DNA from: Caulobacter sp.
Lineage (GTDB): Bacteria; Pseudomonadota; Alphaproteobacteria; Caulobacterales; Caulobacteraceae
Reading direction: 5' to 3'
Assembly: GCA_014378155.1 (NCBI GenBank)
Contig: JACMOF010000571.1
Span: 1 to 10,735, forward strand
DNA: 10,735 nt
Part shown: positions 6,226 through 10,735 of the stretch, piece after piece
Numbering within the stretch: the first letter of the stretch is position 1
Layout: each line of letters begins with the position of its first letter
Position numbers and translations under genes: made by a program
Notes under the pieces: generated by a model
Told to the model about the DNA's origin: nothing
Seen by the model: only the letters and a program-made list of their open reading frames with translations
The model's database searches: none

Positions 6226-7644
6226 CTAAACTGCGGTGCCCCCAACCGTCAGTCCCGTGATCTTCAGCGACGGCTGGCCGACGCCGACCGGCACGCCCTG
6301 GCCGGACTTGCCGCAGACGCCGATGCCGGGGTCGAAGTCGAAGTCGTGGCCGATCATCGTCACCTTGGTCAGGGCGTTGGGGCCATCACCGATCAGGGTG
6401 GCGCCCTTGACGGGCGCGGTGATCTTGCCGTCCTCGACCAGATAGGCCTCGGTGCACTGGAAAACGAACTTTCCGTTGGTGATGTCGACCTGGCCGCCGC
6501 CGAAATTGGCGCAGTAGAGCCCGCGCTTCATCGAGGCGATCATCTCGGCCGGGTCGTCGTTACCGGCCAGCATGCCGGTATTGGTCATGCGCGGCATGGG
6601 CATGTGGGCGTAGGACTGGCGACGTCCGTTGCCGGTCGGGGCCATGCCCATCAGCCGGGCGCTCATCCGGTCGTGCATGTAGCCCACGAGGATGCCGTCC
6701 TCGATCAGCACGGTGCGCTCGGTGGGGGTGCCCTCGTCGTCGATGGTCAGCGAGCCGCGACGGCCGGGCAGGGAGCCGTCGTCGAACACCGTGACGCCCT
6801 TGGCGGCGACGCGCTCGCCGATCCGGCCGGAGAAGGCGCTGATGCCCTTGCGGTTGAAATCGCCTTCCAGGCCATGGCCGACGGCCTCGTGCAGCAGCAC
6901 GCCGTTCCAGCCTGGGCCGAGCACCACGTCCATCTCGCCGGCCGGGCAGGCCACGGCGTCGAGATTGACCAAGGCCTGGCGCAGGGCCTCGTCGACCTGC
7001 TCCTGCCACTTGTCGGGGCTGATCCAGGCGGCGAAGCCGGCGCGGCCACCGGCCCCCGAGGAGCCGGCCTCGCGCTTGCCGTCCTTCTCGACCGTGACCT
7101 GCACATTGACGCGGACCAGGGGCCGCACGTCGCGCAGCAGGCGGCCGTCGGCGCGCAGGGTCTCGACGACGCGGCGCTCGCCGGCCATCGGGGCCATCAC
7201 CTGGACCACGCGCGGATCGCGGGCCCGGGCGAAGGCGTCGATCTCCTGCAGCAGGGCGACCTTGTCGGAAAAGGCTGGCGCCGAGACGGGGTCGTCGTCG
7301 CCATAGAGTTTTTCATTGGTGGCGCGCGGGGCGTCGGCGTGGATCCCGGCATAGCCGCGGCGGGCCAGCTTGGCCGAATCGGCGGCGCGGCCGAGCGAGG
7401 CTTCGGAAATCTCGGCGGAGTGGGCGTAGCCAGCGGTCTCGCCCGCCACCACGCGCAGGCCGAAACCTTCGCCCGAATCATAGGAGGCGCTCTTCAGCCG
7501 CCCGTCGTCGAACACGAAGGACTCGCTTTCGGAGCGTTCGACGAACAGTTCCCCGTCATCGGCGCCGGCCAGGGCTTCGCCGAGAATCTGGCGGGCCCGT
7601 TCGGGATCGACGCCGGCGGCGGCCAGCAGGGACGGGGCGGTCAT
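6226..7644 (-). CDS. tldD: TldD, zinc metalloprotease subunit
   Basis: 472 residues from the ATG at 7644, close to the ~480 of family members. An ATG four codons upstream (7656) is possible but begins with a rare ACA codon and has AGGGG almost touching it. TldD pairs with TldE/PmbA to form a cytoplasmic protease that degrades unfolded peptides, matures some peptide antibiotics and acts on the CcdA antitoxin in E. coli. Seen: the HExxxH zinc motif HEAVGHGLEGD with His252, Glu253 and His257, and the C-terminal block GVCGKSGQGVPVGVGQPSL with conserved Cys444, which completes the zinc site in the family. The N-terminal half has the FGLRVVAGETAGYAHS region of the PmbA/TldD fold. pmbA is not in the window. 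The CDF-like gene follows 28 nt downstream. Confidence 0.95.
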   Translation of the reverse strand: MTAPSLLAAAGVDPERARQILGEALAGADDGELFVERSESESFVFDDGRLKSASYDSGEGFGLRVVAGETAGYAHSAEISEASLGRAADSAKLARRGYAGIHADAPRATNEKLYGDDDPVSAPAFSDKVALLQEIDAFARARDPRVVQVMAPMAGERRVVETLRADGRLLRDVRPLVRVNVQVTVEKDGKREAGSSGAGGRAGFAAWISPDKWQEQVDEALRQALVNLDAVACPAGEMDVVLGPGWNGVLLHEAVGHGLEGDFNRKGISAFSGRIGERVAAKGVTVFDDGSLPGRRGSLTIDDEGTPTERTVLIEDGILVGYMHDRMSARLMGMAPTGNGRRQSYAHMPMPRMTNTGMLAGNDDPAEMIASMKRGLYCANFGGGQVDITNGKFVFQCTEAYLVEDGKITAPVKGATLIGDGPNALTKVTMIGHDFDFDPGIGVCGKSGQGVPVGVGQPSLKITGLTVGGTAV

Positions 7645-7657
7645 GAGAGCTGTCATG

Positions 7658-7673
7658 CCCCTAGAGGTAGGGG
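7658..7673 (-). other. Hairpin covering the tldD Shine-Dalgarno
   Basis: CCCCTA and TAGGGG form a perfect 6-bp stem with a 4-nt loop just upstream of the tldD start region. On the minus strand the 3' arm contains AGGGG, the only Shine-Dalgarno-like sequence for either candidate tldD start, so folding would hide it. It may be weak regulation or chance. Confidence 0.35.
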
Positions 7674-7738
7674 TTTCTTCCGCCCACGTCATCACCCGGG
7701 CGACGATTCGACGCCGGGGGCTCGTGGCGGATGCGATT

Positions 7739-7764
7739 GGGGACATGCCCATGGGCATGTCCCC
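7739..7764. repeat. Perfect 26-bp palindrome, same family as 496-572
   Basis: The arm GGGGACATGCCCA is followed directly by its exact reverse complement TGGGCATGTCCCC. Twelve bases of each arm match the hairpins at 496-572. It lies 11 nt beyond the stop of the minus-strand DUF2807 gene, the same offset as the other copy from the thiolase stop, suggesting a role or insertion site at transcript 3' ends. Confidence 0.85.
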
Positions 7765-7775
7765 GTCCGTGAGTC

Positions 7776-8582
7776 CTACCAGTTCTGGTGCACTTCGCCG
7801 GAGCCGGCGACGTTGGAGACCAGGCTGGTCGGCTTGGTGATCACCTCGACCTCGCCGCTGCCGGCCACCTCGACCTCCGTCGCGCCGTGCGGGGCGATCT
7901 TGGCCTCGCCGCTGCCGGCCACGGCGACCTTGGTGTCGCCGGCGTCCCGGCCCCCGAGGTCGGCTTCGCCCGAACCGGAGACCTGCAGGTCGAGCTTGGC
8001 GGTCTTGCCGTGGGCGCTGATGGCGCCGCTGCCGTTGATCTCCAGGTCCAGGGTGGGCTGGTCATAGGCCCGTACGTCCAGGTCGCCGCTGCCGTTCAGG
8101 GTGAAGCTGCGGACGGCCGGGGCGGTCACCTCGATGACCAGCGCGTCGCGGCCGCGCGAGATCTGGATGCCGTGGCCGGTGACATTGATGTCGCCGGAGT
8201 CGTCGTCGCCCTTCAGGCGGATGCGGCCGTTCTCGACCTCCACCCGATCGACCAGGAACCTGGGCCCGGAGACCTTGATCGACGCGCCGGCGCCCGGGGC
8301 CGCCTGGGTGTAGGTTACGTCGGCGGGCAGGTCGATCTGCAGGGCCTCGGCGCCGGCCCAGGCGATCTGGCGCGTGGTTTCCTCGCGGTCGCCGGCGTTC
8401 ACGCCGCCCGGCGTGATCGAGACATGGTCGTCGTCGTCGCTGACGTCGATGTGCCAGTCGTTCATCGGAATGGTCCAGCCGCGGGTCAGCAGCTCGCGGC
8501 CGCCCAGTGCCGCTGCGCCGCCGAAGCAGCCGAGGGCGAGGACGAAGCTGGCGACGGCGACGATGGTCAGGTTACGGATCAT
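7776..8582 (-). CDS. DUF2807 / head-GIN-type secreted beta-solenoid protein
   Basis: 268 residues. An N-terminal hydrophobic segment (about 5-27) acts as a signal peptide or membrane anchor. An acidic stretch DVSDDDDHVS (46-55) follows, then beta-rich sequence. From residue 162 on there are six copies of a GSG-centred repeat (GSG at 164, 184, 203, 223, 241, 260; contexts LNGSGDLDV, INGSGAISA, VSGSGEADL, VAGSGEAKI, VAGSGEVEV, VAGSGEVHQ), spaced 18-20 residues, as expected of rungs of a beta-solenoid. This is the DUF2807 'auto-transporter adhesin head GIN' family, related to DUF4097-type domains found near membrane-stress genes. It is probably periplasmic and its ligand is unknown. The gene starts 10 nt after the upstream stop, with AGGGGG 5 nt before the ATG overlapping that stop region, so translation is likely coupled. 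Confidence 0.88.
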   Translation of the reverse strand: MIRNLTIVAVASFVLALGCFGGAAALGGRELLTRGWTIPMNDWHIDVSDDDDHVSITPGGVNAGDREETTRQIAWAGAEALQIDLPADVTYTQAAPGAGASIKVSGPRFLVDRVEVENGRIRLKGDDDSGDINVTGHGIQISRGRDALVIEVTAPAVRSFTLNGSGDLDVRAYDQPTLDLEINGSGAISAHGKTAKLDLQVSGSGEADLGGRDAGDTKVAVAGSGEAKIAPHGATEVEVAGSGEVEVITKPTSLVSNVAGSGEVHQNW

Positions 8583-8592
8583 GGCGGCCCCC

Positions 8593-9159
8593 TCAGACCT
8601 GGGTTTCGATGGCCGGCTTCAGCAGCCGGTAGTGAAGACGCCCGTACCAGACCAGGCCGTTGACGAGCCAGATGGTCAGCAGGGTGGTGACGGCGGCCAG
8701 GGCGGTGGCGACGGCCATCAGTCCGATGCCCATCAGGAAGGCGACGGCGGGGCCGCCGGGCGGTCCGGCGAACGGCCCGACCGTGGCGACGAAGCCGCCG
8801 CCCACGAAGACGCCGATCGCCGCCATGAAGAAGGCGAACAACGTCCCCAACACGCCCATCAGCAAGGGCAGCAGGAACAGAATGTCGATCGCGCCCAGGC
8901 CCAGCACCGCGAAGACGGCGCCGGCGGCGGCCGAGGGGTTCTTGACCTCTTCCCAGCGCTTGACGCCCTGCTCGGCGCGCTGTTCGCGAGCCAGCCGTTC
9001 GGGGTCGCCCAAGGCGGCGGCCACCTCGGCCTCGCTGCGTCCGGCCGCCTGGGCGTCGGCGAAGTGCGCCTCGTAATCGGCGACGATGTCGGCGATCGCG
9101 GAGGCGGGCATGCCGGCCAGGCCGCGCTTGAGGCGGGTGAGGAATTCGGCGCGCGTCAT
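8593..9159 (-). CDS. HAAS/DUF1700 membrane protein
   Basis: 188 residues. Residues 1-65 form the helical HAAS (DUF1700) domain: MTRAEFLTRLKRGLAGMP, then IVADYEAHFADAQAAGRSE, then VAAALGDPERLARE, where the ALGDP turn is the family hallmark. Then come about three to four hydrophobic helices (78-100, 101-129, 138-171) with a Gly/Pro loop AGPPGGP between. The start at 9159 overlaps the PadR stop as ATGA and has GGGAG 7 nt upstream (9171-9167), so the frame extending to 9576 is spurious. HAAS proteins are usual partners of PadR regulators and of DUF4097/DUF2807 proteins; they are thought to act as membrane adaptors or sensors, with no established biochemical activity. It sits between PadR and the beta-solenoid gene in one operon. 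Confidence 0.9.
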   Translation of the reverse strand: MTRAEFLTRLKRGLAGMPASAIADIVADYEAHFADAQAAGRSEAEVAAALGDPERLAREQRAEQGVKRWEEVKNPSAAAGAVFAVLGLGAIDILFLLPLLMGVLGTLFAFFMAAIGVFVGGGFVATVGPFAGPPGGPAVAFLMGIGLMAVATALAAVTTLLTIWLVNGLVWYGRLHYRLLKPAIETQV

Positions 9160-9506
9160 GCGGCGGCTCCCAAGATGTCTTCGACGGCCGTGGTGAACGC
9201 CGCCCATTCGGCCTTCTGGGCCGTGAAGCTGTTTCGCCCGGCGTCGGTCAGGCGATAATATTTGCGCGGCGGGCCGCTCTGGCTCTCGACCAAATAGGTC
9301 TCGACCAGGCCGTCCGACTGCATGCGGCGCATGAGCGGGTAGATTGTCCCTTCCCCCATATCGATGTCCTTGGCGAGCTTGCTGGCGATTTCGTAGGCGT
9401 AGCTGTCGGCGCGTGACAGCAGGGCCAGCACGCACAGCGCCAGCACGCCCTTTTTCAGTTGAATTTCGATGGCTTCCGTCACGGCGTTGGTTTCCCGTTG
9501 CTGCAT
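9156..9506 (-). CDS. PadR-family transcriptional regulator
   Basis: 116 residues from the ATG at 9506. The winged helix-turn-helix spans about 20-90: LKKGVLALCVLALLSRADSY, AYEIASKL, recognition-helix region EGTIYPLMRRMQSDGLVE (52-69) and wing GPPRKYYRLTDAG (78-90). It is a short PadR (subfamily 2 style), expected to dimerise and repress its own operon. The start is uncertain: the ATG at 9506 has AAGG touching it, while a GTG at 9482 would give MTEAIEIQLKKG..., typical of relatives, with GGGAA 9 nt upstream. The operator-like repeats run right up to 9507. The stop overlaps the HAAS gene start by 4 nt (ATGA). Confidence 0.93.
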   Translation of the reverse strand: MQQRETNAVTEAIEIQLKKGVLALCVLALLSRADSYAYEIASKLAKDIDMGEGTIYPLMRRMQSDGLVETYLVESQSGPPRKYYRLTDAGRNSFTAQKAEWAAFTTAVEDILGAAA

Positions 9507-9541
9507 CCTTGTGACGCAAGGTAGTGCCTAATGCAAGGTAG
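9507..9541 (-). promoter_or_regulatory. CTACCTTGC direct repeats and CCTTG/CAAGG dyad upstream of padR
   Basis: The minus strand has CTACCTTGC twice (9541-9533 and 9524-9516), 17 bp start to start. The proximal copy also forms an inverted repeat with CAAGG next to the padR ATG (CCTTG 9507-9511, CAAGG 9517-9521). Repeats of CCTTG type directly before a PadR gene are good candidates for autoregulatory binding sites. Assignment is inferred from position. Confidence 0.45.
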
Positions 9542-9542
9542 C

Positions 9543-9576
9543 TGTCATTACATGTTAGTAATGACACGTAGGTCAC
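9543..9576 (-). promoter_or_regulatory. padR promoter with a perfect inverted repeat over the -10
   Basis: TGTCATTAC (9543-9551) and GTAATGACA (9558-9566) form a perfect 9-bp inverted repeat with a 6-nt spacer, AT-rich against its surroundings. On the minus strand GTGACC (9576-9571) and TGTAAT (9552-9547), 18 bp apart, give a plausible -35/-10 pair, so the repeat covers the -10 and spacer. This is the layout expected of a repressor operator, most simply PadR itself. Confidence 0.5.
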
Positions 9577-9593
9577 CGATTGGCCGCTGTTGA

Positions 9594-9647
9594 TAGCTGT
9601 TCTCAGCTAACGCGCCCGCCTTTACAGCACGGTGTTCGGCGAACACC
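9594..9647. promoter_or_regulatory. Two inverted repeats in the coxB upstream region
   Basis: TAGCTG (9594-9599) and CAGCTA (9604-9609) flank 4 nt. GGTGTTCG (9631-9638) and CGAACACC (9640-9647) flank a single base, giving a near-perfect odd dyad of 17 bp. Both lie in the 327-bp gap between divergent padR and coxB, 187 bp or more before the coxB start. The second looks like a transcription-factor site; I cannot name the factor. From 9648 to 9833 I see no gene and only a weak promoter candidate (TTGCCA 9739-9744, TCGTAT 9762-9767). Confidence 0.35.
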
Positions 9648-9833
9648 TCTGGCGCTTGGCAAGGGGGATTTGAGCGCGTATGCACGCCGACGACCGGCCA
9701 GAGACGCCGGGGCAGGGCCGTCGATTCCACAAAGTCGATTGCCATTGTTCCATGTCACTGGTCGTATTGTGCAAGTCGGCGCGGCGTGGGTTCGATGGAC
9801 GCCAAATCGCCGCCGAAACGGGCCGTGAGGGAT

Positions 9834-10735
9834 ATGAAGGCAATTTTGGGGATGCGGCGGATGTTGGCGGGCGTAGCAGCCGTCGCCGCCACGACGATGG
9901 CCCTTTCGGGCGTATTTGCGGGGCAGGCGCTGGCCAAGAGCACCGAACTGCTGGGACAGCCGACGCCTGGCGCGATCGATCTGCAGCGCGCCGCGTCGCC
10001 GCTGAAGTTCGAGGCGATCTGGTTCCACAATGTCATCTTGATGCCGATCATCACGGCCATCACCTTGCTGGTGCTGGGCCTGATCATCTGGGTCTGCATC
10101 CGCTACAACAAGAAGGCGAACCCGGTTCCGGCCAAGTTCAGCCACAACACCACGGTCGAGATCATCTGGACGATCGTCCCGGTGGTCATCCTGATGGTGA
10201 TCGCGATCTTCTCGTTCCGGCTGCTGTTCGCCTATAACGACATGCCCAAGCCGTACATGACGGTGAAGGCCACCGGCTACCAGTGGTACTGGGGCTACGA
10301 ATATCCCGACCAGAAGATCAGCGAAATCACCTCGCTGCCTTTGACCAAGGAACAGGCTGACGCCAAGAAGGTCCCGTACCTGCTGGCCGCCGACAAGCCG
10401 CTGGTCGTTCCGGTCAACCAGGTCGTCCGCGTGCAGGTCACCGGCGCCGACGTGATCCACGCCTTCGCCCTGCCGGCCTTTGGTCTGAAGACCGACGCCA
10501 TCCCGGGCCGTCTGAACGAAACCTGGTTCAAGGCCGAGAAGATCGGCGTCTATTACGGTCAGTGCTCTGAGCTGTGCGGCGTCGAACACTCGAACATGCC
10601 AATCGAGATCCATGTGGTTTCGCAGGCCGACTTCGACGCTTGGGTGAAGTCCAAGACCGCTCCGCCGGCTGCTGCCGCCGCGCCTGCCGTGGCTGAAGCC
10701 GCGCCGGCCGCCGCGACCCTAGCCGCCGCTCCCCC
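9834..10735 (+). CDS. coxB: CoxB, cytochrome c oxidase subunit II (3' partial)
   Basis: 300 codons to the window edge with no stop. The aa3-type oxidase subunit II takes electrons from cytochrome c through the dinuclear CuA centre. The ATG at 9834 is preceded by GAGGGA; an in-frame ATG at 9795 would add 13 residues. Residues 1-34 are a signal peptide ending GQALA. Two membrane helices follow (about 66-89 and 108-132), then the periplasmic cupredoxin domain. Seen: the aromatic electron-entry motif YQWYWGYEYPD (149-159) and complete CuA ligands His209 (DVIHAF), Cys244, Glu246, Cys248, His252 and Met255 in CSELCGVEHSNMP. After residue 274 comes an Ala/Pro-rich tail that continues off the edge. 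coxA would be expected downstream. Confidence 0.95.
   Translation, partial: MKAILGMRRMLAGVAAVAATTMALSGVFAGQALAKSTELLGQPTPGAIDLQRAASPLKFEAIWFHNVILMPIITAITLLVLGLIIWVCIRYNKKANPVPAKFSHNTTVEIIWTIVPVVILMVIAIFSFRLLFAYNDMPKPYMTVKATGYQWYWGYEYPDQKISEITSLPLTKEQADAKKVPYLLAADKPLVVPVNQVVRVQVTGADVIHAFALPAFGLKTDAIPGRLNETWFKAEKIGVYYGQCSELCGVEHSNMPIEIHVVSQADFDAWVKSKTAPPAAAAAPAVAEAAPAAATLAAAP

Noticed and set aside
6346..8067. 573-codon plus-strand open frame
   Set aside because: It is antisense to tldD and the DUF2807 gene, which have clear motifs. Its Gly/Ala/His/Asp-rich, low-complexity protein is what the complement of high-G+C coding DNA gives.
9160..9576. N-terminal extension of the HAAS protein
   Set aside because: It runs out of frame through padR; the HAAS domain begins exactly at the ATGA overlap with a good Shine-Dalgarno.
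9680..10237. 185-codon plus-strand frame in the coxB region
   Set aside because: It is mostly in a wrong frame of coxB; the upstream 150 bp has no start signal or recognisable protein.
9603..10613. 336-codon minus-strand open frame
   Set aside because: It is the complement of coxB, whose CuA ligands are complete; the translated protein is His/Asp/Arg-rich with no domain.

Overview
The window looks like chromosomal DNA of a Caulobacter-like alphaproteobacterium (order Caulobacterales). The evidence is very high G+C with G/C-ending codons, a divergent phaR / phaA-phaB polyhydroxybutyrate (PHB) module, an N-terminal/signal-peptide style typical of the group, a candidate Caulobacter-type housekeeping promoter, a near-consensus CtrA-like box, and intergenic dispersed repeats of the kind known in Caulobacter. 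No tRNA, rRNA, CRISPR array, phage gene or transposase was seen.

Layout. 1-484: the 3' end of a FadI/HADHB-type beta-oxidation thiolase (+), followed 11 nt after its stop by a two-hairpin dispersed repeat. 583-731: a possible 23-codon hydrophobic peptide (-) and a CtrA-like box inside an inverted repeat. 732-1372: two small Caulobacterales-type genes that converge and share a CTAG as both stop codons: a helix-turn-helix plus coiled-coil protein (+) and an unrecognised basic protein (-). 1451-4369: the PHB module, with the repressor phaR (-) divergent from phaA thiolase and phaB reductase (+). Direct repeats lie in the divergent promoter region and a GC-rich hairpin lies between phaA and phaB. 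4401-4501: a branched palindromic intergenic repeat. 4543-5480: candidate promoter, structured leader and an exported DUF4908-like protein (+). 5604-7644 (-): tldD, then a short CDF-like cation transporter 28 nt downstream. 7739-7764: a perfect 26-bp palindrome of the same family as the first repeat. 7776-9506 (-): a tightly packed operon of a PadR regulator, a HAAS/DUF1700 membrane protein and a DUF2807 GSG-repeat beta-solenoid protein, with a promoter/operator region at 9507-9576. 9834-10735: coxB, cytochrome c oxidase subunit II (+), running off the right edge.

How genes work together. PhaA condenses two acetyl-CoA to acetoacetyl-CoA and PhaB reduces it with NADPH to (R)-3-hydroxybutyryl-CoA, the monomer for PHB synthase (not in the window). 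PhaR senses polymer and represses PHB genes. The PadR-HAAS-DUF2807 operon resembles membrane/envelope-stress modules in which a PadR repressor controls a membrane adaptor and a periplasmic beta-solenoid. It is the least characterised unit here and the best candidate for follow-up. Most of the rest is ordinary housekeeping DNA, and I do not see a clearly new large system. The novel-looking signals are mostly regulatory DNA and repeats.
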